This document shows positions 8,562 to 19,952 of a DNA stretch of 64,000 nucleotides, piece after piece. Below the pieces are notes generated by a model. It was not told where the DNA came from. It did no database searches and saw only the letters and a list, made by a program, of their open reading frames with translations. The DNA is taken from the NCBI RefSeq assembly GCF_031583025.1, contig NZ_CP134062.1:3968001-4032000 (forward strand), in the 5' to 3' direction. The stretch's first letter is position 1; each line of letters opens with the position of its first letter. Both the position numbers and the translations under genes were made by a program. Origin of the DNA: Mycobacterium sp. Z3061 (lineage in GTDB: Bacteria > Actinomycetota > Actinomycetes > Mycobacteriales > Mycobacteriaceae).

Positions 8562-9230
8562 CTATTGGTAAGCGTAGAAACCGGTTTCGGCGATGCGGCG
8601 ACGCTCCTCCGGCGAGACGTCGACGTCGGCGGGCGACAGCAGGAACACCTTGGTCGCCACCTTGTCGAACGACCCGCGCAACGCGAAGGCCAGGCCGGCG
8701 GCGAAGTCGACCAGGCGCTTGGCGTCGGCGTTGTCCATCGACACCAGGTCCATGATGACCGGGGTGCCGTCGCGGAACCGCTCGCCGATGGTGCGCGCCT
8801 CGCTGTAGTCCTTGGGCCGCAGCGTGGTGATCTTCGACAGCGGGTGGCCGTCCTCGAACATCATCGCCATGCGGCGCGGGTCCATCGCCAGAGCGCCACG
8901 GGTGGAGCCCCGCAGCCACGAGCCCAGACGCGGCCGGGCCATGTCCGGCCGGTCGAACTCGCGCGGCTGGAAGCGCGGCTCCTCGGGGTAGCCGCCGCGG
9001 TAGCTGCTCGGCGGCGGATAGTCGGCGGGCATCTCGGGACGCAGGTCGCCCCGCGGGTCCCGGCGCGGCTCGTCGTATTCGCGATCGCGCCCCTCATAAC
9101 GGCCGTATTCGTCATCGAATCGGGGCCGCGAATAACCCCGGGACGGCGTGCGGTCGTCGTAATACTCGTCGTCGTAATCCTCCATCGGAGCCATACCGAA
9201 GTAGGCCTTGACCTTGTGGAGAGTGCTCAT
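8562..9230 (-). CDS. sepF: SepF, FtsZ-ring membrane tether
   Basis: The protein is 222 aa. The N-terminal amphipathic helix ([15 protein letters not shown]) should bind the membrane. A long Tyr/Arg/Asp-rich disordered linker (about 17-125, many DDEYY and RDREYDE segments) follows. The C-terminal SepF domain (about 128-222) has [16 protein letters not shown], the [15 protein letters not shown] strand and [11 protein letters not shown]. SepF binds the FtsZ C-terminal tail and anchors the Z-ring in bacteria lacking FtsA, as mycobacteria do. It lies 64 bp downstream of the YggS-like gene. Confidence 0.96.
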   Translation of the reverse strand: MSTLHKVKAYFGMAPMEDYDDEYYDDRTPSRGYSRPRFDDEYGRYEGRDREYDEPRRDPRGDLRPEMPADYPPPSSYRGGYPEEPRFQPREFDRPDMARPRLGSWLRGSTRGALAMDPRRMAMMFEDGHPLSKITTLRPKDYSEARTIGERFRDGTPVIMDLVSMDNADAKRLVDFAAGLAFALRGSFDKVATKVFLLSPADVDVSPEERRRIAETGFYAYQ

Positions 9231-9294
9231 CGTGCGACCCCTTCTAGCCTGGGATATTTGTTGTTTGTGATGAAGGTGTGACTCGAGTGACTAT

Positions 9295-10065
9295 TCACGG
9301 TGACCGTAACCGCCGTTCACCCAGAAGCGCGGTACCGACACGCACACACGTCGATCCATGTTTGACGGCAATCTCGAGGTCGCCCGACATGCCGGCCGAC
9401 AACCCCGTCGCATTGGGGAACGCCTGGCGCACCCGGCAGTGCTCGGATTGCAGCCGGTCAAAGGCCTGTTCGGGGTCCCAGTCCAGCGGCGGAACGCCCA
9501 TCAAACCGACCAATTCCAGACTCTCGGCGCCCTCCACCTGTTCGCAGACCCGATCCAGCGCGCCGGACTCGGCGATATCGACCCCGCCGCGCGACACGTC
9601 GCCGTCCAGACTGACCTGAACGTAGACCCGCAGCGGCGTGCTGCGGCGCTGTTCGGCCAGGGCGCCGGCCACCGCCCGCTCCAGCGCGGTCACCAGCTGA
9701 CCGCTGTCCACCGAATGGGCGGTGTGCGCCCAGCGCGCCAGTGCCTTGGCCTTCTTGCGTTGGATCTGGCCGACCATGTGCCACTGCATCTGCCGGGATT
9801 CCCCTGATGCGCCCAGCAACCGCGCCACCTCGGCCACCTTCGCCGACGCCTCCTGCTCCCGCGACTCGCCCACGGCCCGCACTCCGAGTCGGGCCAGAAT
9901 CGCCACGTCGGAGGCCGGGAAGAATTTGGTGATCGGGAGCAGTTCGATCTCACCGACGTTGCGCCCGGCCGCCTCCGCAGCCGCCGCGAGCCGGGAGCGC
10001 ACCGACGCCAACGCGCGGGTCAATTCCGACTGGCGCTCGCCCTGGGCGGCATCCGTCTGGGTCAT
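9295..10065 (-). CDS. YggS/PLPBP-family pyridoxal-phosphate homeostasis protein (Rv2148c homologue)
   Basis: The protein is 256 aa from ATG 10065. This start overlaps the yfiH stop as ATGA, pointing to coupled translation. A GTG six codons upstream is an alternative. The PLP lysine is Lys47 in LLPITKFFP. The family features GESREQEA, HMVGQIQRKKA and the C-terminal GMSGDLEIAVKHGSTCVRVGTALLG phosphate loop (split across the last 35 residues) are present. Members fold as a TIM barrel, hold PLP without known catalysis, and balance vitamin B6 and amino-acid pools. Confidence 0.94.
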   Translation of the reverse strand: MTQTDAAQGERQSELTRALASVRSRLAAAAEAAGRNVGEIELLPITKFFPASDVAILARLGVRAVGESREQEASAKVAEVARLLGASGESRQMQWHMVGQIQRKKAKALARWAHTAHSVDSGQLVTALERAVAGALAEQRRSTPLRVYVQVSLDGDVSRGGVDIAESGALDRVCEQVEGAESLELVGLMGVPPLDWDPEQAFDRLQSEHCRVRQAFPNATGLSAGMSGDLEIAVKHGSTCVRVGTALLGERRLRSP

Positions 10066-10817
10066 CGCGGTGCTTCCATCCACACCAGGGACGCCAGTCG
10101 ACCCGTCGGCGCGTCGCGCCGATGACTGAACAGTGCGGGGTCGGCCGCGGTGCAGCGCGGGTCGACCTCGATGGAGGTCACCCCCAGCCGACGGAGCTGG
10201 CCGGCGATGCCGACGCGCAGATCCAGGCCCGCAGTGCCAGCGGGGGTGGTGGTGCGGCTGCCGGGTAACACGGCTTCGACCTCGGCGGCCATCGCCTCGG
10301 GCACCTCGTAGTTGCGACCGCTGACCGCGGGGCCCAGCAGCGCCGAGATATCGCCGATCTGCGCCCCCAGCTCCAGCATCGCCTCCACCGTGCGGGGCAC
10401 CACGCCGTGCTGCGCGCCGACGCGGCCGGCGTGCACCGCGCCGACGACACCGGCCCGCGCGTCGGCGAGCAACACCGGCACACAGTCAGCCGTCACCACG
10501 ACCAACGCCAATCCTGTTGTCGCCGTGACCATTCCGTCGGTGTCAGGCAGGGCCTCGCGCCGCGGACCGGCCACCGTCTCGACGTGGGTGCCGTGCACCT
10601 GATTCATCCACAACACCCGGTCGCCGGGCAGGCCGATGGCTTTGGCCAGCCGGGACCGGTTGGCCCGCACGGCAACCGGGTCGTCACCGACATGGTCGCC
10701 GAGGTTGAAAGTGTCGAACGGCGGTTTCGAAACGCCGCCCGCCCGAGTCGTGGTGACCCGACGGATCCGAACGCTCACGTCCCCAGTATCTGGATGTTGT
10801 CGCCTGTCAGGCTGCAT
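10062..10817 (-). CDS. yfiH: YfiH/LACC1-family purine nucleoside phosphorylase (polyphenol oxidase family)
   Basis: About 251 aa from ATG 10817. Zinc-ligand motifs of the DUF152 family are visible: His in QVHGTHVE, Cys in VVTADCVPVLL and His in GAVHAGRVGAQHG. Family members act on adenosine or inosine phosphorolysis, and a role in peptidoglycan precursor editing has been proposed for the E. coli protein. The start is uncertain. The frame is open to 10922 and crosses the ftsZ stop, ATG 10817 lies 61 bp after ftsZ, and GTG 10778 begins the conserved core (VSVRIRRVTTTRAGG). It overlaps the next gene by four bases. Confidence 0.9.
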   Translation of the reverse strand: MQPDRRQHPDTGDVSVRIRRVTTTRAGGVSKPPFDTFNLGDHVGDDPVAVRANRSRLAKAIGLPGDRVLWMNQVHGTHVETVAGPRREALPDTDGMVTATTGLALVVVTADCVPVLLADARAGVVGAVHAGRVGAQHGVVPRTVEAMLELGAQIGDISALLGPAVSGRNYEVPEAMAAEVEAVLPGSRTTTPAGTAGLDLRVGIAGQLRRLGVTSIEVDPRCTAADPALFSHRRDAPTGRLASLVWMEAPR

Positions 10818-10878
10818 CGACGTCGGGCCACCATGTTTCGAGGCCGGTTTGTCGCGCAGTGGCAAGCAAACTGAGACC

Positions 10879-12018
10879 TCAGCGGCGCATGAAGGGCGGC
10901 ACATCGACGTCGTCGTCGTCACCGCCGATGCTCAGGGTCGCACCGTTGGTGTGCAGTGGGACACTGACCGCGTCGACCGGTTCGAACAGCGTCGAGGTGA
11001 GCTTGCCCGCTTTGGCTGTCTCGATGCGGTGGGCGCCACCGGCTTCGTTGCTGCTGACGGCTTTGCGGCCAGGGCCGGCGTCGAAGCCGGCCGCGATCAC
11101 GGTGACGCGCACCTCGTCGCCGAGCGAGTCGTCGATCACGGTGCCGAAGATGATGTTGGCGTCCTGGTGGGCGGCGTCCTGCACCAGCGAGGCGGCCTCG
11201 TTGATCTCGAACAGGCCCAGGTCGCTGCCACCGGCGATCGACATCAGCACGCCCTGGGCGCCTTCCATCGAGGCTTCCAGCAGCGGTGAGTTGATCGCGA
11301 TCTCCGCGGCCTTGAGCGAGCGTCCCTCGCCGCGGGCCGAGCCGATGCCCATCAGGGCGGTGCCGGCGCCGGACATGATGCCCTTGACGTCGGCGAAGTC
11401 GACGTTGATCAGGCCCGGTGTGGTGATCAGGTCGGTGATGCCCTGGACACCGTTGAGCAGCACCTCGTCGGCGCTGCGGAAGGCGTCCATCAGCGACACC
11501 GCCGCGTCACCCATCTGCAGCAGGCGGTCGTTGGGAATCACGATCAGGGTGTCGCAGCTCTCCCGCAGCTGTCCGATGCCGTTTTCGGCCTGGTTGCTGC
11601 GCCGCTTGCCCTCGAACGAGAAGGGACGGGTGACGACGCCGACGGTCAGCGCACCGAGTTTGCGCGCGATGCTGGCGACGACGGGCGCGCCACCGGTACC
11701 GGTGCCACCGCCCTCCCCGGCGGTGACGAACACCATGTCGGCGCCGCGCAGCAGCTCCTCGATCTCCTCCTTGGCGTCTTCGGCGGCCTTCTTGCCGACC
11801 TCCGGGTCGGCACCGGCGCCCAGGCCGCGGGTCGAGTCGCGGCCGACGTCGAGCTTGACGTCGGCATCGCTCATCAGCAACGCCTGCGCGTCGGTGTTGA
11901 TGGCGATGAACTCCACACCTTTGAGGCCTTGCTCGATCATTCGGTTGACGGCGTTGACGCCGCCACCACCGATGCCCACGACCTTGATGACGGCCAGGTA
12001 GTTGTGTGGGGGGGTCAT
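10879..12018 (-). CDS. ftsZ: FtsZ, tubulin-like cell-division GTPase
   Basis: The protein is 379 aa from ATG 12018, with GGGAGGA about 10 bases upstream; an ATG one codon earlier is equally placed. The GTP-binding glycine-rich loop [12 protein letters not shown] (near 103-114) and the T7 synergy loop ([15 protein letters not shown]) with the catalytic Asp are intact. The C-terminal tail [11 protein letters not shown] is the conserved docking peptide for SepF, FtsW and others. FtsZ polymerises into the Z-ring on the cytosolic membrane face. It is preceded by 269 non-coding bases after ftsQ, which probably carry its own promoter. Confidence 0.99.
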   Translation of the reverse strand: MTPPHNYLAVIKVVGIGGGGVNAVNRMIEQGLKGVEFIAINTDAQALLMSDADVKLDVGRDSTRGLGAGADPEVGKKAAEDAKEEIEELLRGADMVFVTAGEGGGTGTGGAPVVASIARKLGALTVGVVTRPFSFEGKRRSNQAENGIGQLRESCDTLIVIPNDRLLQMGDAAVSLMDAFRSADEVLLNGVQGITDLITTPGLINVDFADVKGIMSGAGTALMGIGSARGEGRSLKAAEIAINSPLLEASMEGAQGVLMSIAGGSDLGLFEINEAASLVQDAAHQDANIIFGTVIDDSLGDEVRVTVIAAGFDAGPGRKAVSSNEAGGAHRIETAKAGKLTSTLFEPVDAVSVPLHTNGATLSIGGDDDDVDVPPFMRR

Positions 12019-12247
12019 CATTCGTCTTCCTCCCTGATGGGCTTTCAGTTCCCCGGTAATGCGTGGGTATGCCTGCGGTGTGTCTCCTTGCAAAACCCTC
12101 AACCTCAACCATAGAGTTAGAGTTATGTCAAGTAGTTCCGCGTAACCAGAACCGTATGGGTACGACGGGCACTAGCCGTGCAGGCGCGCCGACGCGCGGC
12201 ACGCATTTTTCTCTTTCGCCGAGTGTGAAGCTGGCCGCACACTGGGC

Positions 12248-12277
12248 GGCGAACGTGCGGGCAGCCGCACATTCGCC
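12248..12277 (-). repeat. Hairpin-forming inverted repeat between ftsQ and ftsZ
   Basis: GGCGAACGTGCGG and CCGCACATTCGCC form 13-base arms with a single mismatch (a wobble pair in one strand's RNA) around the 4-base loop GCAG. It begins 14 bases after the ftsQ stop on the transcribed strand and has no T-run behind it. It is not a canonical terminator; it could be an attenuator, an mRNA-processing or stability element, or a dispersed mycobacterial palindrome. Confidence 0.7.
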
Positions 12278-12290
12278 GCAGTAAGCGAAA

Positions 12291-13232
12291 CTATTTGACT
12301 GTCGGCAGGTCCGGGCTGGACACGTCGTAGGTGCGGCCGGGCTGGGTCAGCAGCGCCGCCAGCTTCTCGGCCTTCTCCGCCGCACGGTCGGTGGTCCCCC
12401 AGATCACCACCCGGCCGTCGGTCAGCGTCAGGGTGATCGACGACACCGAGGGCGCGGCGATCCGGCCCACCTCCCCGGCGACCTCGGGACGCAGCGTGCT
12501 CAGCACCTTCAACGCGGCCAGCGTGGCGGGGTCGGTGGGACCCGGGTTGTCCACGTCGATGTAGGGCACCGCGGGCGGCGGCGGGTCGGTCGCGAAGTCG
12601 ACGCCGTCGCGGTCGAACAGGTGCGGCCCGTCCGGAAAATCCTTCACCACCACCGGGATCCGCTCGACGATCGTGATGCGCAGCGCCGACGGGTACTGCC
12701 GCTGCACCCGGGCGCTGGCCACCCGCCGGATCGCGGCGACCCGGTCGGCGACCTGGTTGGTGTTGATCTGCAGGAGCGGCGTCCCGACCCGCACCTGCGC
12801 GGCGTCGAGCACCTCCTCCCGGGTCACGACGCCGGTGCCGGTGACCACGATGTTGCGGGCCGACATCGCCGGGGTGAAGTAGAGGATCAGGCCGAGCCCG
12901 ACCCCCACCACCACCAGCAGCACCGTCGCCAGCAGCATCTTCAAGCCCCGAACGACCCCGCGCGCAACCGGTTTGGGCTCGGGGAGCACTGCGCCCTTGG
13001 CGCGCCGTTTGGCCTCGCGGCGGGCCTCCTCGATGGCGGTGGCCCGGGCTTGGGCGGCCCGGCGCTCGGCGCGTTCCCGCCGGGCACGCCGACGGGGCCC
13101 CTCGAAGTCCTCTTCTTCTTCGGCTTCCTGGGGGGGCTCTTCGGTCGAGATCGGTTCCGTGACCGCGGTGTCGGCGGAGTCGGGACCTTCACCCGCCAGG
13201 TCGGCGGGCCGACTTTCGTCGGGTTCGCTCAC
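12291..13232 (-). CDS. ftsQ: FtsQ, bitopic divisome protein
   Basis: The protein is 313 aa. A long charged cytosolic N-terminus (about 1-93, Glu/Arg-rich) precedes one membrane helix ([21 protein letters not shown], about 98-118). The extracytoplasmic POTRA domain ([20 protein letters not shown] and TPLLQINT) follows, then the FtsQ beta domain. It links early and late divisome proteins (FtsL/FtsB/FtsW). The GTG start overlaps the murC stop as GTGA. The inverted repeat and the ftsZ promoter region lie downstream. Confidence 0.97.
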   Translation of the reverse strand: MSEPDESRPADLAGEGPDSADTAVTEPISTEEPPQEAEEEEDFEGPRRRARRERAERRAAQARATAIEEARREAKRRAKGAVLPEPKPVARGVVRGLKMLLATVLLVVVGVGLGLILYFTPAMSARNIVVTGTGVVTREEVLDAAQVRVGTPLLQINTNQVADRVAAIRRVASARVQRQYPSALRITIVERIPVVVKDFPDGPHLFDRDGVDFATDPPPPAVPYIDVDNPGPTDPATLAALKVLSTLRPEVAGEVGRIAAPSVSSITLTLTDGRVVIWGTTDRAAEKAEKLAALLTQPGRTYDVSSPDLPTVK

Positions 13233-14683
13233 TGCGGCACCCCGCGGCCGGGCGCGCTGCGATTGGCCCGCAGCCGCAGCGCGTTGACGATCTCGGGTCC
13301 CAGCATCGTCACGTCACCGGCGCCCATGGTGACGATGACGTCGCCGGGTGCCGCGGCGGCGGCCACCTCCTCGGCCACCGCCGAGAAGTCCGGGAGGTAG
13401 CGCACCGGGACGCTGACATGTTCGGCGACCGTGGCTCCGCTGATGCCGGCCAGTGGTTGTTCGCGCGCGCCATAGACGTCGAGCACGAAGACTTCGTCGG
13501 CGCCGTTTAGCGCTGCCCCGAATTCCTGCGCGAATGCCTTTGTGCGCGAATACAAGTGGGGCTGAAAGACGACAAGCGAACGACCACTGCCGCTCTGCTG
13601 GACAACGGAACGCACGGCCGCCAGGGTGGCGCCGATCTCGGTCGGGTGGTGAGCGTAGTCGTCGAACACCCGCACCGCATTGGCGGTGCCGACCAGTTCG
13701 AAGCGTCGCCGCACTCCTTCGAAGCCGGCCAGCCCGTCGAGCACCTCGTCGACGGGCGCGCCGATCTCGACCGCCGCGAGCAGCGCGGCCAGCGCGTTGA
13801 GCGCCATGTGGCGTCCCGGCACCGACAGCCGCATCACCCGCTGCTGAGGCTCTCCCGCCAGCTGGATGTGGGCGACGGCCTCGGTGCCGTGTTGCTCCCA
13901 CGACAACAAGCGGGCGGCGAGCGACCCGTCTCCCGACCCGTAGCGCAGCACCCGGATGCCCAGTTCGGCCGTGCGCCGCGCCAGCGCGGCCGCGCCCGGG
14001 TCGTCGGTGCACGCCACCAGCGCCCCGCCGGGCGCCAGCCGCTCGACGAAGGAGTCGAACACCCCGACGTAGGCCTCGGTGCTGCCGTAGAAATCCAGGT
14101 GGTCGGACTCGACGTTGGTGACGACCGCGACGTTGGGCGTGTATTCGAGCAGCGTGCCGTCGCTCTCGTCGGCTTCGGCGACGAAGAGGTCGCCGCTGCC
14201 GTGGTGGGCGTTGGTGCCGGCCTCACCCAGTTCGCCGCCGACCGCGAAGGACGGGTCGCGCCCGCAGTGCTGCAGCGCGACGATCAGCATCGACGTCGTC
14301 GTCGTCTTGCCGTGTGTGCCGGTGACCATCAGGGTGGTGCGCCCGGCCATCAGCTTGGCCAGCACCACCGGCCGCAACACCACCGGGATGCCCCGGCGCC
14401 GGGCCTCGACCAGCTCCGGATTGGTCTTGGGGATAGCGGCGTGGGTGGTGATGACGGCGGTGACCCCGCCGGGCAGCAGATCCAGCGACGACGCGTCGTG
14501 GCCGATGCGAATCAGCGCCCCGCGCGCCCGCAAGGCGTGCACGCCGCGCGACTCCTTGGCGTCCGAACCCGACACCATCCCGCCGCGGTCCAGCAGGATG
14601 CGGGCGATGCCTGACATGCCGGCGCCACCGATGCCGACCATGTGCACCCGCTGCAACTCCGGCGGCAACTGTTCGCCGGTCAC
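13229..14683 (-). CDS. murC: MurC, UDP-N-acetylmuramate-L-alanine ligase
   Basis: The protein is 484 aa. The N-terminal UDP-binding motif [18 protein letters not shown], the ATP P-loop [12 protein letters not shown] (about 120-131) and the C-terminal [10 protein letters not shown] all match MurC. It adds the first amino acid to UDP-MurNAc in the cytosol (in mycobacteria also onto the N-glycolyl form). The GTG start overlaps the murG stop as GTGA, and its own stop overlaps ftsQ in the same way, so translation is probably coupled through murG-murC-ftsQ. Confidence 0.99.
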   Translation of the reverse strand: MTGEQLPPELQRVHMVGIGGAGMSGIARILLDRGGMVSGSDAKESRGVHALRARGALIRIGHDASSLDLLPGGVTAVITTHAAIPKTNPELVEARRRGIPVVLRPVVLAKLMAGRTTLMVTGTHGKTTTTSMLIVALQHCGRDPSFAVGGELGEAGTNAHHGSGDLFVAEADESDGTLLEYTPNVAVVTNVESDHLDFYGSTEAYVGVFDSFVERLAPGGALVACTDDPGAAALARRTAELGIRVLRYGSGDGSLAARLLSWEQHGTEAVAHIQLAGEPQQRVMRLSVPGRHMALNALAALLAAVEIGAPVDEVLDGLAGFEGVRRRFELVGTANAVRVFDDYAHHPTEIGATLAAVRSVVQQSGSGRSLVVFQPHLYSRTKAFAQEFGAALNGADEVFVLDVYGAREQPLAGISGATVAEHVSVPVRYLPDFSAVAEEVAAAAAPGDVIVTMGAGDVTMLGPEIVNALRLRANRSAPGRGVPQ

Positions 14684-15858
14684 CGGCGCGCTCCCCGCAT
14701 CTGCCGGGCGACGTCCAGCGCCGCCCGGGCCACCTGCTCGGCGGCGTCGCGGTGCCCTACCAGGGTGGCCGCCGCCGTCATCGCCGCGAGCCGCGGCGGG
14801 TCGTTGAGCAACCCGGACACTTCGCGGGCCACCAGTTCCGGTGTCAAGGCGGCGTCGGCGACGATCATGCCGCCCCCGGCGTTGACCACCGGCAGCGCAT
14901 TGAGCCGCTGCTCACCGTTGCCGATCGGCAGCGGCACGTAGATGGCGGGCAGCCCGACGGCCGAGACCTCGGCCACCGTCATCGCGCCGGAGCGGCAGAT
15001 CACCATGTCGGCGGCGGAGTAGGCCAGGTCCATCCGGTCGAGATACGGCACCGCCACGTACGGCGGGTCACCGGGGTCCGGCGTGCGGAGTTCGAGAGTG
15101 TTCTTGGGTCCGTGCGCGTGCAGGACTGACACGCCGGCGGCGGCCAGGTCGGCGGCCGCGGCGGAGACGGCCCGGTTCAGCGACACCGCGCCCTGGGAAC
15201 CGCCGAATACCAACAGGACGCGGGCGTCGTCGGCGAAGCCGAAGTGGGCCCGCGCCTGTGCGCGCAGGCCGGCGCGGTCCAGCGTGGTGATCGCCGCCCG
15301 GACCGGCACGCCGACCACCTCGGCGCGTCGCAGCCCCGAGTCGGGCACCGCGGACAGGATCCGGTCGGCGGTGCGGGCGCCCACCCGATTGGCCAGCCCG
15401 GCGCGAGCGTTGGCCTCGTGGATCACCACCGGGATTCGGCGGCGCCCCGGCCTGCCGCGCGAAGCCAGGTAGGCCGGCAGCGCGACGTACCCGCCGAAGC
15501 CGATGACGACGTCGGCGGCGACCTTGTCGAGCACCGCGCGGGTTTCCCGGACGGCGCGCCAGATCCGCGGTGGCAGCCGGGCCAGGTCGCCGCTGGGTTT
15601 GCGGGGTAGCGGCACCGGGGTGATCAGCTCCAGCTGGTAACCGCGCTCAGGTACCAGCCGGGTCTCCAGGCCGCGCGCCGTGCCCAGCGCGGTGATCCTG
15701 ATCCCGGGGTCCAGCGCGGTCAGCGCGTCGGCCACGGCCATCGCGGGCTCCACATGGCCGGCGGTCCCGCCGCCGGCCAGCACGACCGAGAACGCACCAC
15801 CGGCGGGCAGGGGACTGTCCCCTCGCCCGCCGGCCGACTCCGTGACCTTGTCGTTCAC
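14680..15858 (-). CDS. murG: MurG, lipid II-forming GlcNAc transferase
   Basis: The protein is 392 aa. GT28 features: the glycine-rich loop [20 protein letters not shown] near 27-47, [32 protein letters not shown] and the donor-site [15 protein letters not shown]. It transfers GlcNAc from UDP-GlcNAc to lipid I on the inner membrane face. The first 24 residues before the loop are a non-conserved extension. The GTG start overlaps the ftsW stop (GTGA). Confidence 0.98.
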   Translation of the reverse strand: MNDKVTESAGGRGDSPLPAGGAFSVVLAGGGTAGHVEPAMAVADALTALDPGIRITALGTARGLETRLVPERGYQLELITPVPLPRKPSGDLARLPPRIWRAVRETRAVLDKVAADVVIGFGGYVALPAYLASRGRPGRRRIPVVIHEANARAGLANRVGARTADRILSAVPDSGLRRAEVVGVPVRAAITTLDRAGLRAQARAHFGFADDARVLLVFGGSQGAVSLNRAVSAAAADLAAAGVSVLHAHGPKNTLELRTPDPGDPPYVAVPYLDRMDLAYSAADMVICRSGAMTVAEVSAVGLPAIYVPLPIGNGEQRLNALPVVNAGGGMIVADAALTPELVAREVSGLLNDPPRLAAMTAAATLVGHRDAAEQVARAALDVARQMRGARR

Positions 15859-17420
15859 CCGTAACGCTGACCTTCCAATGCACCTACGCGCCGTGTCTGG
15901 CGCCGGCCGGCGTACTGCTGGCCAGATCTATGATGCCTGTCCCGCCCGTGGCCGCTTCCCGCAGACCGCCGACTGGTGCGCGGCTGCGACTTCTGCGGCG
16001 GTCCGGCGGCGCGGCGGGCGGCCGGCGCCTTGGGTGCCGGCTGCGGACGCTTCCTGTCGCGGAACGACTCGATCCGGCTGGGCACGTAGGGCTCCGGCGG
16101 CGGCAGCCGCAGCAGCCGGTTCACCTTGTCATCGCGCCCGGCGCGCAGCGCGGCTACCGCCTCGGGTTCGTGCCGGGCCGCGTTCGCCATGATTCCGATC
16201 ATGAAAAGTGTTGCCGCCGTTGATGTTCCGCCAGCCGAAATCAGTGGCAGCTGCAGACCGGTGACGGGCAGCAGGCCGATCACATAGCCGATGTTGATGA
16301 ATGCCTGTCCAAGCACCCACAGCGTGGTGGTGGCGGTGAGCAGGCGCAGGAACGGGTCGGCGGACCGGCGCGCGATGCGCATACCCGTGTAGGCGAACAG
16401 TCCGAACAACCCCAGCAGGCCCACGGCTCCGATGAGGCCCAGCTCCTCGCCGATGATGGCGAAGATGAAGTCGTTGTGGGCGTTGGGCAGGTAGTTCCAC
16501 TTGGCCACGCCCTGCCCCAGGCCGTCGCCGAAGATGCCGCCGTGGGCCAGCGCGTACTTGGCCTGCCGGGCCTGATAGCCGGTGTCCATCGGGTCGTCTT
16601 CGGGATCCAGCCAGGACCGCACCCGGTCGGAGCGGTAGCCGGCGGACATCGCCAGCACCGCGCCGGCGGCAAACACCGCGCCGAGCGAGCTGACGAACAC
16701 CCGCAGCGGCAGCCCGGCGTACCAAAGCAGGCCCAGCAGGATGATGCCGAGCGAGACCGTCTGGCCGAGGTCGGGCTGGGCCACGATCAGTCCCAGCGCG
16801 ATGAGCGCGGCCGGCACCAGGGGAATCAGCATTTCGCGCAGCGAGGCCCGCTCCAGGCGCCGGGCCGCCAGCAGGTGGGCACCCCAGATCGCGAACGCGA
16901 CCTTGGCCAGCTCGGACGGCTGCATGGAGAAACCTGCGATGACGAACCATTTGCGAGACCCGTTGGCCAGGTTGCCGATGCCCGGAATGAGCACCAGGAC
17001 CAGCAGGATGATGGTGATCGCGTAACTGGTGAACGCGATGCGCCGGATGAAACGCACCGACATCCGCAACCCGGCGTAGCAGGCGACAAGCCCGACGACC
17101 GTCCACAGCACCTGCTTGGCGAAGATGGTCCAGGCCGAGCCGTCGTTGTCGTAAGAGTGCACGCCGGACGCGGACAGCACCATGATCAGGCCCAGCGACG
17201 TCAGCAGCGCGGTGACGGCGATGATGAGATGGAACGACGTCATGGGCCGCCCCAGCCAGGCACCGAATGCGGTGCGCGGCCCGCTCAGCCCCGCCTTGGG
17301 CGTGCCGGCCTTCTCCTCGGCGGTAGCAGCGTCAATCTGCTCGGCAGGGTCCGTCACCTCTGCGGCGGCCGACGTCTCCCCCTTGTCCCGGCGGAAGAGC
17401 CGGGTCACTGCGATACCCAC
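15855..17420 (-). CDS. ftsW: FtsW, SEDS-family septal glycosyltransferase
   Basis: The protein is 521 aa with a cytosolic N-terminus of about 60 residues, about ten membrane helices, and a basic C-terminal tail of about 80 residues ([18 protein letters not shown]). SEDS motifs include [40 protein letters not shown] and a late [14 protein letters not shown]. It polymerises lipid II at the septum with PbpB. The GTG at 17420 lies 5 bases after the murD stop; an in-frame GTG four codons later is an alternative. The long tail is typical of mycobacterial FtsW, where it has been reported to contact FtsZ. Confidence 0.97.
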   Translation of the reverse strand: MGIAVTRLFRRDKGETSAAAEVTDPAEQIDAATAEEKAGTPKAGLSGPRTAFGAWLGRPMTSFHLIIAVTALLTSLGLIMVLSASGVHSYDNDGSAWTIFAKQVLWTVVGLVACYAGLRMSVRFIRRIAFTSYAITIILLVLVLIPGIGNLANGSRKWFVIAGFSMQPSELAKVAFAIWGAHLLAARRLERASLREMLIPLVPAALIALGLIVAQPDLGQTVSLGIILLGLLWYAGLPLRVFVSSLGAVFAAGAVLAMSAGYRSDRVRSWLDPEDDPMDTGYQARQAKYALAHGGIFGDGLGQGVAKWNYLPNAHNDFIFAIIGEELGLIGAVGLLGLFGLFAYTGMRIARRSADPFLRLLTATTTLWVLGQAFINIGYVIGLLPVTGLQLPLISAGGTSTAATLFMIGIMANAARHEPEAVAALRAGRDDKVNRLLRLPPPEPYVPSRIESFRDRKRPQPAPKAPAARRAAGPPQKSQPRTSRRSAGSGHGRDRHHRSGQQYAGRRQTRRVGALEGQRYG

Positions 17421-17425
17421 ACCGC

Positions 17426-18880
17426 CTACCGGACCGCGGCGCGAACGGCGGCCGCGAAGGCGTCACCGCGTGCGGCGTAGCCGGTGAACTGGTCGAACGA
17501 TGCGCCGGCCGGCGCCAACAGCACCGTGTCTCCGGGTTTTGCCAGGTCACGGGCCGCGGATACGGCCGCGGCCATCACGCGGGCGCCGATATCCTCGTTA
17601 TTAACTTGTGTCACATCAGCAACAGAAACCACACCAGTCGCATGCATCTCAACATCCTCGCCTGTAACAACCTGTACGACGGGGACATCGGGCGCGTGTC
17701 GTGATAACGCCTCGGCAACCTCGGCGCGGTCCCGCCCGAAAAGGACCGCCCCGACCAGGTGGGACGCGATGCGGGCCAGTTCGGCGTCCAGAGACGCGCC
17801 CTTGAGCAGACCACCGGCCAGCCACACGACCCGGGGGTAGGCCAGCACCGACGCCTGGGCGGCGTGCGGGTTGGTGGCTTTCGAGTCGTCGACGTAGGTG
17901 ATGCCGTCGGCGACCGTCACCACTTCACAGCGGTGCCGGCCCAGCCGGAATCCCGCGATGGCGGCGGCGATCGGCTCGGGTGTCACGTCGACCGCGCGCG
18001 CCAGGGCGGCGGCTGCCAGCGTGTTGAGCACTCCCACCGGGCCCGGCACCGGAATCGAGGTGACCGGCAGCAGCGGCAGGTCCTCGGCGAAGGCACGGTC
18101 GACCAGCTGCCCGTCACGCACGCCGAGCTCGCCGGGCGCGGGTTCACCGAGCCGGAAGCCCACCCGGACGGCTGCCGGGGCGCTGTCGCGCAGCGCCGCC
18201 GCCCGGCTGTCGTCCAGTCCGACGACGGCGACCCGGCCGGTCAGCACCCGGGCCTTGGCGGCGGTGTAGTCGGCCATGGTGTGGTGCCAGTCCAGGTGGT
18301 CTTCGGCGATGTTGAGCACCACGCCCGCCTCCGGCCGCAGCGAGGGCGCCCAGTACAGCTGGAAGCTGGACAGCTCGACGGCCAGCACGTCGGACGGCTG
18401 GTCCAGCACGTCGAGCACCGGGTCGCCGATGTTCCCGCACAGTTTGCTGCGCAGTCCCCCGGCAGTCAGCATGTCGTGCAGCATCGAGGTGGTGGTGGTT
18501 TTGCCGTTGGTGCCGGTCACCACCAGCCACCGCCGCGGCGGCCCGAAATGGCCGGCCGCATCGAGGCGCCAGGCCAACTCCACATCGCCCCAGATGGGCA
18601 CACCGGCCGCGGCGGCCGCCGCCAGCACCGGGGTGCTCGGCTGGAATCCGGGGCTGGTGACCACCAGCGCGTACCGGCCGATGTGATCGATGGCGGTCGC
18701 GGGGTCGGCGGTCGCGACGCCGGCCGCGGCGTGCGGGGCCAGCATCGCCGGGTCGTCGTCGCACAGCGTGGGCACGGCCCCGAACCGGGTCAGCGTGGCC
18801 AGCACCGCGCGGCCCGTCACCCGGGCGCCGGCGATCAGGACGGGCGCACCCGGCGCCAGGGGATCCAGCACGTCAGGCAC
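17426..18880 (-). CDS. murD: MurD, UDP-MurNAc-L-alanine-D-glutamate ligase
   Basis: The protein is 484 aa. Mur ligase signatures: [20 protein letters not shown], the P-loop [18 protein letters not shown] (about 121-138), [16 protein letters not shown], and [13 protein letters not shown] in the C-terminal domain. It adds D-glutamate as the second residue of the stem peptide in the cytosol. The GTG start lies 8 bases inside the end of mraY, so it is read from the same message. Confidence 0.98.
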   Translation of the reverse strand: MPDVLDPLAPGAPVLIAGARVTGRAVLATLTRFGAVPTLCDDDPAMLAPHAAAGVATADPATAIDHIGRYALVVTSPGFQPSTPVLAAAAAAGVPIWGDVELAWRLDAAGHFGPPRRWLVVTGTNGKTTTTSMLHDMLTAGGLRSKLCGNIGDPVLDVLDQPSDVLAVELSSFQLYWAPSLRPEAGVVLNIAEDHLDWHHTMADYTAAKARVLTGRVAVVGLDDSRAAALRDSAPAAVRVGFRLGEPAPGELGVRDGQLVDRAFAEDLPLLPVTSIPVPGPVGVLNTLAAAALARAVDVTPEPIAAAIAGFRLGRHRCEVVTVADGITYVDDSKATNPHAAQASVLAYPRVVWLAGGLLKGASLDAELARIASHLVGAVLFGRDRAEVAEALSRHAPDVPVVQVVTGEDVEMHATGVVSVADVTQVNNEDIGARVMAAAVSAARDLAKPGDTVLLAPAGASFDQFTGYAARGDAFAAAVRAAVR

Positions 18881-19952
18881 CGATCGTGGACAGCCACTCG
18901 CCGTAGAACAGGGCGACGCCCAGGCCGCAGCTGATCGCGGTGAGCAGCCAGAACCGGATGATCACCGTGGTTTCCGCCCAGCCGCCCAGCTCGAAATGGT
19001 GGTGGAAGGGCGCCATCCGGAACACCCGGCGACCGGTGGTCCGGAAGGCGAGGATCTGCAGCACGACCGAGGTGACTTCGGCGACGAACAGCGCCCCCAG
19101 CACGACGGCGAGAATCTCGGTGCGGCTGGTCACCGACAACCCGGCGATGATGCCGCCCAGAGCCAGCGACCCGGTGTCGCCCATGAAGATCTTGGCGGGC
19201 GCGGCATTCCACCACAGAAAACCGATGCAGGCGCCCGCGGTGGCGGCCGCGATCAGCGCCAGGTCCAGCGGGTCGCGCACGTTGTAGCAACCCAGGCCGG
19301 GCGCGGTGACGCAGGCGTTGCGGTACTGCCAGAAGGTGATCAGCACGTAGGCGCCGGTGACCATCGCCATGCAACCGGCGGCCAGGCCGTCCAGCCCGTC
19401 GGTGAAGTTCACCGCGTTCGACCAGGCACTGACCACTATCACGCAGAACAATACGAACAGCCCGGGGGCGAAGGTGACCGTGGCGATCTCGCGCACGTAG
19501 GACAGATCCGCGCTGCCCGGCGTCAGGCCGGCGTTGTTACGGAACTGCAGCACCAGCACGGCGAACAGCACGGCCGCGGTGATCTGCCCGACCGTCTTGG
19601 CCGTCTTATTCAGGCCCAGATTGCGCGACCGGCGGATCTTGATCAGGTCGTCGATGAAACCGACGCCGCCCAGTGCGGTGGCCAGGCCCAGCACACACAG
19701 GCCCGACGCCGAGATCCCTTCACCGTCGAAGGCCAGCCCGAACAAGTGCGTGCCGAGATAGCCGGCCCAGATGCCGGCCAGAATCGCCACCCCGCCCATC
19801 GAGGGCGTACCCCGCTTGGTCTGGTGGCTGGGAGGGCCGTCCTCGCGGATCTGGTGACCGAACCCCTGCCGGGTGAACAGCCGGATCAGCGCCGGAGTCA
19901 GCAGGATGGACACGGTCACCGCGATGGCGACGGCGATCAGGATCTGCCTCAC
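18873..19952 (-). CDS. mraY: MraY (MurX), phospho-MurNAc-pentapeptide translocase
   Basis: The protein is 359 aa with about ten membrane helices. MraY signatures: [12 protein letters not shown], the Asp-containing [34 protein letters not shown] and the C-terminal [13 protein letters not shown] histidine motif. It transfers phospho-MurNAc-pentapeptide to decaprenyl phosphate to form lipid I. The start overlaps the murF stop by 4 bases. Confidence 0.99.
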   Translation of the reverse strand: MRQILIAVAIAVTVSILLTPALIRLFTRQGFGHQIREDGPPSHQTKRGTPSMGGVAILAGIWAGYLGTHLFGLAFDGEGISASGLCVLGLATALGGVGFIDDLIKIRRSRNLGLNKTAKTVGQITAAVLFAVLVLQFRNNAGLTPGSADLSYVREIATVTFAPGLFVLFCVIVVSAWSNAVNFTDGLDGLAAGCMAMVTGAYVLITFWQYRNACVTAPGLGCYNVRDPLDLALIAAATAGACIGFLWWNAAPAKIFMGDTGSLALGGIIAGLSVTSRTEILAVVLGALFVAEVTSVVLQILAFRTTGRRVFRMAPFHHHFELGGWAETTVIIRFWLLTAISCGLGVALFYGEWLSTIGA

